From assembly GCF_009659625.1 (NCBI RefSeq), contig NZ_VOIW01000002.1, positions 372,001-436,000 on the forward strand: a stretch of DNA of 64,000 nt, in the 5' to 3' direction. The first letter of the stretch is position 1. Each line of letters starts with the position of its first letter. Below, in pieces: positions 39,327-47,563 of the stretch. Under the pieces are notes generated by a model. The model searched no databases, was not told the origin of the DNA, and worked only from the letters and a program-made list of their open reading frames with translations. The position numbers were made by a program, and so were the translations under genes. Source of the DNA: Pseudomonas haemolytica. Lineage in GTDB: Bacteria; Pseudomonadota; Gammaproteobacteria; Pseudomonadales; Pseudomonadaceae.

Positions 39327-40163
39327 ATGCGTAACCTGTTCTTCGCCAGTGCCTGCCTGCTGACCATCGCACTGGCCGGCTGTCAGCAAACACCACCGGC
39401 CAACGACCAACTCGATGCCGTGCTCTGGACCCAGACCTCCATCGAGCACGAACTGATCTACCGCCAGCTTTTCGCCAACGCCACCCGCCAACTCGATGTG
39501 GCCCTGGCCGACCCGAGCTGGGACGCTCTGCCCTTCGCCCCGCGCAACCTGGCCGGCCTGCCCCCGGCGGTGGTGGTGGACATCGACGAGACTCTGCTGG
39601 ATAACGTGCCCCTCAACGCCCGCGACATTATCAATAACCAGGTCTATTCCTATGACCGCTGGAACACCTGGGTCGAGCAGGCCAAGGCCCAGGCCCTGCC
39701 CGGCGCGGTAGCCTTCCTGCAGGCCGCCGAGCAAAAAGGCATCACGGTGTATTACCTCACCAACCGCGAACACAGCCAGGTCGCGGCCACCGTCGCCAAC
39801 CTGCGCCTGCGCGGTTTCCCGGTGGCGAGCAGCGAGCAAGTGCTCGCCGCCAGCACGCCCATCGGCCACTGCGAAAGCGCCGGGTACGGCAAAAACTGCC
39901 GCCGCCAGTGGGTCGCCAGCCACGCCCGTGTGCTGTTGATGGCCGGTGACTCCCTGGGGGATTTCGTGCAGGCCGAACACAACACCCTCGCCGCCCAGCG
40001 CAAGGCGGTGGAGCACTATGTGAACTGGCTGGGGCAGCGCTGGTTTTTGCTGCCGAACCCGAGTTACGGCAACTGGTACAGCGCGCCGTATGGCGATGAT
40101 GAAACGTTGCCGTTTGCGCAGAAGCGCAGGCTTAAGCAGCGGGCGTTGGTGTTGCAGGAATAG
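39327..40163 (+). CDS. Class C-type acid phosphatase / 5'-nucleotidase lipoprotein
   Basis: This 278-residue protein of the HAD subfamily IIIB resembles lipoprotein e(P4). The signal peptide ends in the lipobox LAGC, giving a lipid-anchored Cys19. The catalytic motif DIDETLLDN lies near residue 93, YYLTNREHSQ near 155, and LMAGDSLGDF near 208. It would remove phosphate from nucleotides at the cell surface or in the periplasm. It is 60 bp after the usher in the same orientation, but nothing in its sequence ties it to fimbriae. A REP group follows. Confidence 0.88.
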   Translation: MRNLFFASACLLTIALAGCQQTPPANDQLDAVLWTQTSIEHELIYRQLFANATRQLDVALADPSWDALPFAPRNLAGLPPAVVVDIDETLLDNVPLNARDIINNQVYSYDRWNTWVEQAKAQALPGAVAFLQAAEQKGITVYYLTNREHSQVAATVANLRLRGFPVASSEQVLAASTPIGHCESAGYGKNCRRQWVASHARVLLMAGDSLGDFVQAEHNTLAAQRKAVEHYVNWLGQRWFLLPNPSYGNWYSAPYGDDETLPFAQKRRLKQRALVLQE

Positions 40164-40318
40164 GGGGTCGGGGTAAACCTGTGGCGGACTGACACCGGGG
40201 GGGTTGACCGAGTACATATCCGTTATTTGGGTAACGCTGCTATTGGTTCCGCTCTTACAGCGGCTCACTTTTGGAAGGAGCAAGTCCAGTAGATACGCTG
40301 GCGGCGCTTCTGCTTTTC

Positions 40319-40418
40319 TGTGGGAGCGGGCTTGCCCGCGAAGAACCTGAGGGCGCCGCGTTCTTTCTGATTTCCCGCGTCATCGTTAACGACCTTCGCG
40401 AGCAAGCCCGCTCCCACA
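40319..40418. repeat. REP pair, GTGGGAGCGGGCTTGC variant
   Basis: Arms of 25 bases (40319-40343 and 40394-40418) are reverse complements with one mismatch, separated by 50 bases. The core has GCGGGC in place of GGGGGC, a different subfamily from the other copies in the window. Confidence 0.92.
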
Positions 40419-40470
40419 TTTGATCTTCGCTGCTTTGAGCATTTCGTTCGCTTAACTGACTGGCATTAGG

Positions 40471-40488
40471 GCAAGCCCCCTCCCACAT
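40471..40488 (-). repeat. Single REP half-element
   Basis: GCAAGCCCCCTCCCACAT is the standard right arm without a visible partner within 100 bp. Confidence 0.75.
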
Positions 40489-40518
40489 GGGTACTCGGTA
40501 CCGCCAACCTAAAACGCT

Positions 40519-42675
40519 TCAGCCCTCACGCTTGCCCATCAACGGATCACTGATGCTATGCGCCCCGGTCTCAATCCGCCCCGCCACCCTGCGCACCCAG
40601 CCGTTGCCATCGCGCAGGGTGAAGTCGTACCAACCCCCGCTGGGCTGACGCGAGAACGTGCGTTGCTGGCTGCTGCCGCCGGCGATTTCCACCTGCCAAG
40701 GCCCTTGGTGGGTGTAAGGGCAGCGCCCAATCGTCACCGAAACCGGATGCTTGCTGGGGTTGATCAGGGTCAGTTGCAAGTTGTCATCCTGGTAGGCCAG
40801 CGACAACTCGGGTTCGCGGCGACGTTGCAACTCCCCCTTGAAAGAACGGTGGAAGCCGTTCGGACCCAGCAGCCAAAGGTCATAAGATTGGGAGAGCGGC
40901 CAGGTGTCGCTGAGATTCTTGCCGGCTTCCACGGTGTAGCGTCGCGGTATGTCTGCCAGGTGCTGGCGGTCGTAGACATGGAACACCGCGCCCTGCTCGC
41001 CATGGTTGAAGAAGTTCAGGGTCAGTGTGCCGCTGCGCCGATCCGCCGTACCGACCACGTTGAGTTGGTAAGGCAGCGCACGTGATGGCCGTGCCATCCG
41101 CGCCTGGTGGGGGGCCTGTTGCCGGCCAACCGGCGGCAACGCGACCTGGGCCAGTTGTTCCTGGCGCTGGCGCAGTTGGTCGGCGGCCTGGCGGCTGGTC
41201 TCGTGCAGGGGCGGCAAGGTTTCGTGGTTGGGGTTGACGAAGTTGAACGCCGACGTGAGGTCGCCACACACCGCCCGGCGCCAGGCGCTGATATTGGGTT
41301 CGCGCACCTGGAAACGCTTCTCCAGAAATTGCAGCACCGAGGTGTGATCGAAGGCCTGGGAATTGACCCAACCGCCACGGCTCCATGGCGACAGCACCAG
41401 CATCGGCACACGTGGGCCAGGCCCATACACGCCGCCATCAGGCCGGGGTTGCTGCGTTGAACCGGGAGGCGCCGGATGGGTGAAGAGTTCGCTGTCGAAG
41501 TTCACCGTGGATTTGCCAGCGAAACTGCCATCCAAGCGTTTCGACGGCGCCGAGGGTGAAGGCACATGGTCGAAGAACCCGTCGTTCTCATCGTAATTGA
41601 CCAGTAGCACGGTCTTGCTCCAGACCTGCGGGTTTTCGGTCAAGGCCTTGAGAATCTCCTGGGTAAACCAACCGCCCTGCACCGGGCTGGACGGCCCGGG
41701 GTGCTCTGAATAGTTGGCCGGGGCAACCAGCCAGCTCACCTGGGGCAGGCGACCTTGGCTGATGTCCTGGCGAAAGCCCTGGATGATCGTTTCGAGGTCG
41801 CCACCGCTGACGGCCGGCAGCGTGTTGCCATTGCCCTTGTACAACGGCACGCGGGCGTTGAGTTGCTCGCTGTAGGGCACAAAGTTCTTGAAGTCCTGTG
41901 GCGGCTGCGCAGGGTTGCCGGCGGCCACACTGGCGGCACGGAACTGGCGAAACCCGGCCAGGGGGTTGTCGCCGAAATTGTCCGGCAAATACTGATAAAC
42001 CTTCCAACTGACGCCCGCCTCTTCCAGGCGCTCGGGGTAGGTTTTCCAGGTATAGCCCACGCCCACCGGGCCAGGCCCGTCCCACTCATTGACTACGGCG
42101 GCGACATTGGCGCCGGTCGGGCCGTTGGTGCCGGTCCAATGGAACAGCCGGTTGGGGTTGGTGCCCGCGTGCACCGAACAGTGATAGGCATCACACAAGG
42201 TGAACGTGTTGGCCAGGGCGAACTGGAATGGCAACTCCTGCTCACGGTAGTAGCCCATCGACGTAGGCGTCTTGTAGGTCGGCCAGGCGTGCATGCGGCC
42301 GCTGTCCCAAGCGGCATGCTCGTCCACCCAGGAATGCGGCGTGCCATCGACGCGTTGCGCATTGCCGCGGGAACTGTCCAGGTGATACGGCAACACTCGG
42401 CGCTCCTTGCCCTGTTGCTCCCACACCTTGCGTTTGCCCGGCAGCGGAATGGTGAAGCGATCGCTGAAGCCACGTACACCCGGCAAGGTGCCGAAGTAGT
42501 GGTCGAACGCACGGTTTTCCTGCATCAGGATGACCACGTGCTCCACATCCATGATCGTACCGGTGCGGTTGTTGGCGGGGATCGCCAGGGCCTTGCGGAT
42601 CGAGTCGGGTAGCAGGGCGTAGGCAGAGCCGATGGCAGCGGCCTGTAGCAGGGTTCTACGGGTGAGAGTCGGCAT
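40519..42675 (-). CDS. Phosphocholine-specific phospholipase C (PlcH/PlcN family)
   Basis: This 718-residue exported enzyme splits phospholipids such as phosphatidylcholine. A twin-arginine signal (LTRRTLLQAAAIGSAYALLP) starts it. The catalytic region has VEHVVILMQENRAFDHYFGTLPGVRGF near residue 45 and VNYDENDGFFDHVPSP near 365. The last 200 residues are two DUF756-type beta domains (SRALPYQLNVVGTADRRSGTLTLNFFNHG...). In P. aeruginosa such enzymes go through Tat and then the type II system; a complete T2SS operon begins 8 kb away. The ATG at 42675 is chosen over a TTG 12 bases upstream. Confidence 0.9.
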   Translation of the reverse strand: MPTLTRRTLLQAAAIGSAYALLPDSIRKALAIPANNRTGTIMDVEHVVILMQENRAFDHYFGTLPGVRGFSDRFTIPLPGKRKVWEQQGKERRVLPYHLDSSRGNAQRVDGTPHSWVDEHAAWDSGRMHAWPTYKTPTSMGYYREQELPFQFALANTFTLCDAYHCSVHAGTNPNRLFHWTGTNGPTGANVAAVVNEWDGPGPVGVGYTWKTYPERLEEAGVSWKVYQYLPDNFGDNPLAGFRQFRAASVAAGNPAQPPQDFKNFVPYSEQLNARVPLYKGNGNTLPAVSGGDLETIIQGFRQDISQGRLPQVSWLVAPANYSEHPGPSSPVQGGWFTQEILKALTENPQVWSKTVLLVNYDENDGFFDHVPSPSAPSKRLDGSFAGKSTVNFDSELFTHPAPPGSTQQPRPDGGVYGPGPRVPMLVLSPWSRGGWVNSQAFDHTSVLQFLEKRFQVREPNISAWRRAVCGDLTSAFNFVNPNHETLPPLHETSRQAADQLRQRQEQLAQVALPPVGRQQAPHQARMARPSRALPYQLNVVGTADRRSGTLTLNFFNHGEQGAVFHVYDRQHLADIPRRYTVEAGKNLSDTWPLSQSYDLWLLGPNGFHRSFKGELQRRREPELSLAYQDDNLQLTLINPSKHPVSVTIGRCPYTHQGPWQVEIAGGSSQQRTFSRQPSGGWYDFTLRDGNGWVRRVAGRIETGAHSISDPLMGKREG

Positions 42676-42834
42676 AACACTAGTCAATCCCTTGGGGTGT
42701 TTGAGACGAAAAACTCAGAACACGGTAGGGGCTTAAAGCGACAGGAAAGTGACACTCACTTCCTGGAGCTGGGCCAGCATGCCCTGATCCTATCAGGGAC
42801 AGCTGGCTGGCAAGTCATTGATCAGCGCCTGCAA

Positions 42835-43257
42835 TCACACCGCTCTGGCAGCGATGGCCTCGACCTCCACCAACGCCCCTGGCAACGGCAACGCCACCAC
42901 TTGCAACGCTGTCCGCGCCGGCTTGCGCGGCTGCTCCGGCGTGCCGAAAAACTGGGTATAACCGCGCTGCAACCCGGCAAAATCCAACTTACCGTCGGTG
43001 TCTTCCGCTCCCACCAAAAAAACCCGCAACTGCACGATATCGCCCAGGTCCAGGTCGTGCTGGCGCAGGATCTGGCGCAGCTTGTTGAACACCGAAACGC
43101 TCTGTACTTCGGTGTCGCCATACACCCCGGGCACACTCGGGTCGGCGAGGTCCGGCAGTGTGCCGCTGACGAACACCAGGCTGGCGGAGGCCGGCACGGT
43201 GACGGTTTGCGAGATGGGGAAATCGCCGACGCTGGTGCGTTGGATGCTGTCGCTCAT
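42835..43257 (-). CDS. RidA-family imine deaminase
   Basis: This 140-residue RidA/YjgF-type protein has PASASLVFVSGTLPDL near residue 25, TEVQSVSVFNKLRQILRQHDLDLGDIVQLRVFLVG near 50-83, and the family Arg in RTALQVVALPLPGALVEVEAIA near 115-135. RidA proteins hydrolyse reactive enamine/imine products. It starts 11 bp after an amine oxidase gene with GAGGAG before the ATG, so the pair is co-expressed. It very likely clears the imine made by that oxidase. It is better conserved than the stand-alone RidA at 18635. Confidence 0.88.
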   Translation of the reverse strand: MSDSIQRTSVGDFPISQTVTVPASASLVFVSGTLPDLADPSVPGVYGDTEVQSVSVFNKLRQILRQHDLDLGDIVQLRVFLVGAEDTDGKLDFAGLQRGYTQFFGTPEQPRKPARTALQVVALPLPGALVEVEAIAARAV

Positions 43258-43268
43258 GGTGTTGCTCC

Positions 43269-44852
43269 TCAAGAAGCGGCCACGGCCGCGATCTGTCGTT
43301 GTTGGGTGACGCGGTCGGCCAGTTGCGCGACCACATGGCGCGCTGAGTTGGCGGCTGATTCCTGCCAGATCCCCACGCCGCTTTGCACCAGGCCGTCGCC
43401 GGCGAAGTACACGCGGCCATAGGGCCGTTCGAGCAAGGCGCTGGCCTCGGCCGGGAAGTGTTCGCGTTGCAGCCACGGGCCTTCGCTGTAGGGGATCTGT
43501 TCCCAGGACACCGCCAGCGGGTTGCGCAGCTGTCTGGAATAACCCGGGTGCAACAGCTCCACGGCGTGCTGGGAGGTGGCGTATTGCTTCTCGAACGGCT
43601 GCGCGCCAAACACGTCGGCGCCCTCCCCGGTCACGTAACCGGCCACCAGCACGCCTTCGCGGGTGTTGAGGTCGTTGCTCGGGTACCAGAGCAGGCGCGC
43701 CGGGTGTTCGATCCACGACAGGCCGCCGTAGGTGCGGTAATCGGTTTCCCAGAAACGCGGGGATTGCCACGCCACCTTGGTCGCCTGGTCGCTGCGGGTG
43801 CTGAGCAAGGCGGCCTTGACCGGGTCGCTGAAGTCGGTGTCGAGCCTGGCCAGCAAGGGCAGCGGCAAGGTCGAGACCAGGTAATCGGCGCGCACCACCT
43901 GTTCGCGGCCACTGTGCTGGTCGTGATAGGTGACTGCCACGCCGTCCTCCAACTGACGGATCTGGCGCACCTGGGCGCCCAATTGCACCTGCTCATGCAC
44001 GCGCCGGTAGAAGGCGTCGGTGATGCGGTCCATGCCGCCCACCGGCTGGAACATGGTGGCCGAGAATTCCGGGAATTCGGTGTGCAGCAATGCGCCCCAG
44101 AGTTCCGGGTGCAGCAACCGCTCTAACCCCAGCGGGTTGCGGCGGGCGGGCAAGGCGCCAGGGTGGGCGGCGGATTCGAGGTGCCCCGAACGCAGGGTGC
44201 CTTCAAAGGCCAGCTCCTGAGACAGGTCGCCATACACCTGCAAGAAGCCCAGCAAGCGTGTGCGCTCTTCGCCACTCAGTACATCGTCGAGGGCGTCACG
44301 TTGCACCGCCTTGGCCAACAGCCCGGACAGATGCCCACGGGTGTCGTTGAGCGCCTGGCCGACGCTGAACGCCGGCTGGTTCAGGTCCGGCCGCACCTGG
44401 GCGCCATGGCTGCTGTTGACCAGCACTTCCAGGGGTACGCCCAGCTCACTGCAATAATCGAGGATCGTGCGGTGCTGGCTGGGAATGCGCGCCGGGCCGG
44501 CGTTGAAATACTGGCCCGGATCAAACCCCACGGTCTGAGAGCGACCATCCTTGTAGTCCACGCGGTCGCCGTTGCGCAGGGTCCAGGTGCGGCCACCCAC
44601 GCGGTCACGCGCTTCGAGCACCTGCACATCGAAGCCGGCGCGACTCAGCTCCAGGGCAGTGACCAGCCCGGCAATCCCGGCGCCCAGCACCAGCACGCTA
44701 GTGCCCTGCCCCAGGCCGTCCTTGAGTTTCAACGGTTGCGGCCGGCGGTGTGACGATGGGCCCAAACCCAAGACCGCCAATGCGTCCTTGACCGCCTTTT
44801 CACCGCCGACCGCGGCAATGCTCGACAGCGCTTCACGTCGTGTCAGTCCCAT
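43269..44852 (-). CDS. Flavin-containing amine / L-amino-acid oxidase
   Basis: This is a 527-residue monoamine-oxidase-fold protein. An N-terminal RR segment (LTRREALSSIAAVG) resembles a Tat signal. The FAD motif VLVLGAGIAGLVTALELSRAGFDVQVLEARDRVGGRTW lies near residue 53. The C-terminal flavin region reads GRVYFAGDGLVQSGVGIWQESAANSARHV, resembling the bacterial tryptophan monooxygenase/L-amino-acid-oxidase branch rather than human MAO. AAGGAGG seven bases before the ATG fixes the start. It is flanked by an ABC amino acid importer and RidA, so it probably deaminates an imported amino acid or amine. The exact substrate is unknown. Confidence 0.83.
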   Translation of the reverse strand: MGLTRREALSSIAAVGGEKAVKDALAVLGLGPSSHRRPQPLKLKDGLGQGTSVLVLGAGIAGLVTALELSRAGFDVQVLEARDRVGGRTWTLRNGDRVDYKDGRSQTVGFDPGQYFNAGPARIPSQHRTILDYCSELGVPLEVLVNSSHGAQVRPDLNQPAFSVGQALNDTRGHLSGLLAKAVQRDALDDVLSGEERTRLLGFLQVYGDLSQELAFEGTLRSGHLESAAHPGALPARRNPLGLERLLHPELWGALLHTEFPEFSATMFQPVGGMDRITDAFYRRVHEQVQLGAQVRQIRQLEDGVAVTYHDQHSGREQVVRADYLVSTLPLPLLARLDTDFSDPVKAALLSTRSDQATKVAWQSPRFWETDYRTYGGLSWIEHPARLLWYPSNDLNTREGVLVAGYVTGEGADVFGAQPFEKQYATSQHAVELLHPGYSRQLRNPLAVSWEQIPYSEGPWLQREHFPAEASALLERPYGRVYFAGDGLVQSGVGIWQESAANSARHVVAQLADRVTQQRQIAAVAAS

Positions 44853-44864
44853 GTCCAATCCTCC

Positions 44865-45788
44865 TTAATCCGGCAGCCCTGGCGGGTTGATCAGCGACTG
44901 GTCGACCCGCTCCACATCCAGGCCCCAGCGCTGCAACACCTGCTCGTATTGCCCGCCGGCAATCGCGCCTTCCAGGGCGGTGTGGATCGGCTTGACCAGG
45001 CCGTTGTCCTTGCGTGTGGTGACGGCGATATCCGCCTGCAACGGCCACCCACCGTTGACGGTGCCGACGCGCTTGATGCCGCCGGTGATCGCCGCCGAAT
45101 AGGCGTACACCGAGTTAGGCCCGAACAGCGCGTCACTGCGCCCGGACTGCACCGCCAGTTGCGCGGCGGCCTGGTCATCGAAGTACTGCAACAGTGCAGG
45201 CTTGAGGCCGGCTTTTTCATTGGTCTCGTTCCAGGCCAGCAGGACCTTTTCCTGGTTGGTGCCCGAGCCGACAATGATCTTCAGCCCGGCGATGTCCGCC
45301 GCCTGCTTGATCGCGTTGATCTTGCTGGTGCTCTTCACATAAAAGCCGAGCACATCCTGGCGGTAGGTGGCGAAGTCAAAACGCTTCTTGCGCGCCTCGG
45401 TCACGGTAACGTTGCTGATCACCGCATCGTATTTGCCCGAGCTGACGCCCAGGGGCCAGTCTTCCCAACTGGTTTGCACCACGTTGAGTTGCAAGCCGAG
45501 GCTGTCGGCCACCAGTTGCGCGGTGTCGGCTTCGCTGCCGATGGTGGTTTTGTCGTCACTGGCCAGCAGTGCCAAAGGCGGGCCGGCCACGCCAGACACG
45601 GCCACGGTGAACTTGCCCGGCTGGGCGAACTTGAACCCCGGTGGGATCTGCGCGATGGCCGCTTCATTACGCGGCACATGGATGCGCGGGCGGTCGGGGC
45701 TGAGGTCGACCTGTTGCACGGCGAAGGCGTGTTGCGCAGTGCCGATGGCAAGCGCCAGCAAGGCCACGCGGGCGGTATGGATGAACAT
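44865..45788 (-). CDS. ABC amino acid transporter, periplasmic binding protein
   Basis: This 307-residue exported protein (signal peptide VALLALAIGTAQHAFA) is of the family-3 polar amino acid binding type. Domain features include PLGVSSGKYDAVISNVTVTEARKKRFDFATYRQDVLGFYVK near residue 110-145 and KIIVGSGTNQEKVL near 170. It would bind the substrate of the permease/ATPase pair encoded just upstream. It lies 12 bp before the oxidase start, linking uptake to oxidation. The ligand is not readable from sequence. Confidence 0.87.
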   Translation of the reverse strand: MFIHTARVALLALAIGTAQHAFAVQQVDLSPDRPRIHVPRNEAAIAQIPPGFKFAQPGKFTVAVSGVAGPPLALLASDDKTTIGSEADTAQLVADSLGLQLNVVQTSWEDWPLGVSSGKYDAVISNVTVTEARKKRFDFATYRQDVLGFYVKSTSKINAIKQAADIAGLKIIVGSGTNQEKVLLAWNETNEKAGLKPALLQYFDDQAAAQLAVQSGRSDALFGPNSVYAYSAAITGGIKRVGTVNGGWPLQADIAVTTRKDNGLVKPIHTALEGAIAGGQYEQVLQRWGLDVERVDQSLINPPGLPD

Positions 45789-45806
45789 GGGCAGTCACTC
45801 CTTGAA

Positions 45807-46580
45807 CTAAAGCACCTTGCCGAGAAAGGCTACGGTGCGGGGATGTCGGGGTTGGCGGAAAATCTGTTCAGGCGGGCCTTCTTCGATCAGTTGGCCGTCG
45901 CAGAGAAACACCACGTGGTCGGCCACCTCGCGGGCGAAGCCGATCTCATGGGTGACAATCACCAGGGTCACGCCCAGTTGGGTCAGGCCCTTGATCACGT
46001 CCAGCACCTCGCCCACCAGCTCCGGGTCGAGGGCCGAGGTGGGCTCGTCGAACAGCAGCACCTTGGGGTCCAGCGCCAGAGCCCGGGCGATGGCGACGCG
46101 TTGTTGCTGGCCGCCGGAGAGCTGGCGCGGGTAGGCGTCGGCCTTGTCCGCCAGGCCAACCTTGGCCAGCAACTCGGCGGCCTTGAAGTGGGCTTGGGCT
46201 TTGCTCCAGCGCTTGTGGGCCAGCGGCGCTTCGGCGATGTTTTCCCAGGCCGTGAGGTGCGGGAACAGGTTGAAGTTCTGGAACACAAAGCCCACGTCAA
46301 TGCGGCGCTTGAGGATCTCGCGCTCCTTGAGCTCAAACAGCAGGTCACCTTTGCGCCGATAGCCGACGTATTCGCCGTCGATGGTGATATGCCCGCTGTC
46401 GATCTTTTCCAGGTGGTTGATGGTGCGCAGCAAGGTGGACTTGCCCGAGCCGGACGGCCCGAGGATCACCGTGACCTTGCCGGGGTCGATGGTCAGGTCG
46501 ATGTTATCGAGCACCTGCTGGTTGCCAAAGCGCTTGCCCACGCCCTGGATCTGGATGCGCCCGGCGCGTGCTTCAGCCAT
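45807..46580 (-). CDS. ABC amino acid transporter, ATP-binding protein
   Basis: This is a 257-residue GlnQ/HisP-like ATPase with Walker A GPSGSGKST near residue 40, Q-loop FQNFNLFPHLTAWEN, signature LSGGQQQRVAIARAL, Walker B VLLFDEPTSALDPE and IVTHEIGFAREVADHVVFL. The ATG at 46580 is preceded by AAGGAG and overlaps the permease end by 8 bp. It powers the importer encoded by the adjacent genes. Confidence 0.92.
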   Translation of the reverse strand: MAEARAGRIQIQGVGKRFGNQQVLDNIDLTIDPGKVTVILGPSGSGKSTLLRTINHLEKIDSGHITIDGEYVGYRRKGDLLFELKEREILKRRIDVGFVFQNFNLFPHLTAWENIAEAPLAHKRWSKAQAHFKAAELLAKVGLADKADAYPRQLSGGQQQRVAIARALALDPKVLLFDEPTSALDPELVGEVLDVIKGLTQLGVTLVIVTHEIGFAREVADHVVFLCDGQLIEEGPPEQIFRQPRHPRTVAFLGKVL

Positions 46581-47544
46581 GGGCCTTCTCCTTGACCCAA
46601 TGGCGCAAGCGCTGCAACGGCGTGGGCGGCAACACACGGGCGGTGCCGCGAGCGAAGTGGCGTTCGACGTAGTACTGGGCGCTGGTGAGCACGGTGGTGA
46701 TGATCAGGTACCAGACAGTGGCAACGATCAGCAGCGGGATCACCGCCTGGGTGCGGTTGTAGATGACCTGTACGGTGTAGAACAGCTCGGGCAAGGCCAG
46801 CACATAGACAATGGACGTGCCTTTGACCAGGCCGATGATCTCGTTGAACCCCGAGGGCAAAATCGAACGCAGTGCCTGGGGCAGGATGATGCGAAAGATG
46901 CGTCGCGACGCCGGTAATCCCAGGGCCGCCGCCGCTTCATGTTGGCCGGCATCCACACCGATTAGGCCGCCACGAATGATCTCTGCCGCGTAGGCCGCCT
47001 GCATCAGGCTCAAGCCCAGGACTGCCACGGTGAACTGGCTGAGCACGTCTACCGTGGACCACTCGGCGAACACCAGGTCGGTGAACGGCACGCCCAGCAC
47101 GATATGGTCGTACAGGTAGGCAAAGTTGTAGAGAATGATCAACACCAGCAGCGCCGGCATCGAGCGGAAAAACCAGATATAGCCCCAGGCCAATGCCGCC
47201 AGCAACGGCGAACCCGACAGCCGCGCCAGGGCCAGCGCCGTGCCCAGGAGGATGCTGAACACCGTGCTCAGCAACGTCAGCAACAGCGTCTGCCCCAGGC
47301 CGCGCAGCACCGAGGGCGAGAAGAACCACTGGCCGAACACGCCCCACTCCCAGCGCGGGTTGGTGGCCAGGGAATGCGCGATGGCGAGCAGCACCAGCGC
47401 GGCGAAGATTGATCCGGCCCAGCGCCAGGGGTGCCGGGCCGGCACGACCTGGAGAGCCTTGATGGGCGTGGAGACGCGGCGCTGACGAACCGGTTGGGCG
47501 GCGACCTCATCGAGCAGGTCGTAGGGTTTGGCGACAGTGGGCAT
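46573..47544 (-). CDS. ABC amino acid transporter, permease
   Basis: This 323-residue inner-membrane protein has a long cytoplasmic N-terminus, then about five hydrophobic segments. The conserved HAAM-type coupling loop is seen in GVDAGQHEAAAALGLPASRRIFRIILPQALRSILPSGFNEIIGLVKGTSIVYVLALPELF. As a single permease gene it would act as a homodimer. It begins 19 bp after the TonB receptor stop, so the outer- and inner-membrane steps of uptake are probably in one operon. Confidence 0.9.
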   Translation of the reverse strand: MPTVAKPYDLLDEVAAQPVRQRRVSTPIKALQVVPARHPWRWAGSIFAALVLLAIAHSLATNPRWEWGVFGQWFFSPSVLRGLGQTLLLTLLSTVFSILLGTALALARLSGSPLLAALAWGYIWFFRSMPALLVLIILYNFAYLYDHIVLGVPFTDLVFAEWSTVDVLSQFTVAVLGLSLMQAAYAAEIIRGGLIGVDAGQHEAAAALGLPASRRIFRIILPQALRSILPSGFNEIIGLVKGTSIVYVLALPELFYTVQVIYNRTQAVIPLLIVATVWYLIITTVLTSAQYYVERHFARGTARVLPPTPLQRLRHWVKEKAHG

Positions 47545-47563
47545 GTGCTATTCCTCGCAGGCC

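Larger units (their letters stand above)
40164..40518. other. Intergenic region with three REP elements
   Basis: This 355-bp space between convergent genes has no credible ORF. It holds a REP pair at 40319-40418 and a half-element at 40471-40488. The first 150 bp show no recognised signal. Confidence 0.7.

Noticed and set aside
39327..40163. Phosphatase as part of the fimbrial system
   Set aside because: Only position (60 bp after the usher) links it; its e(P4)-like nucleotidase role is unrelated to fimbrial assembly.
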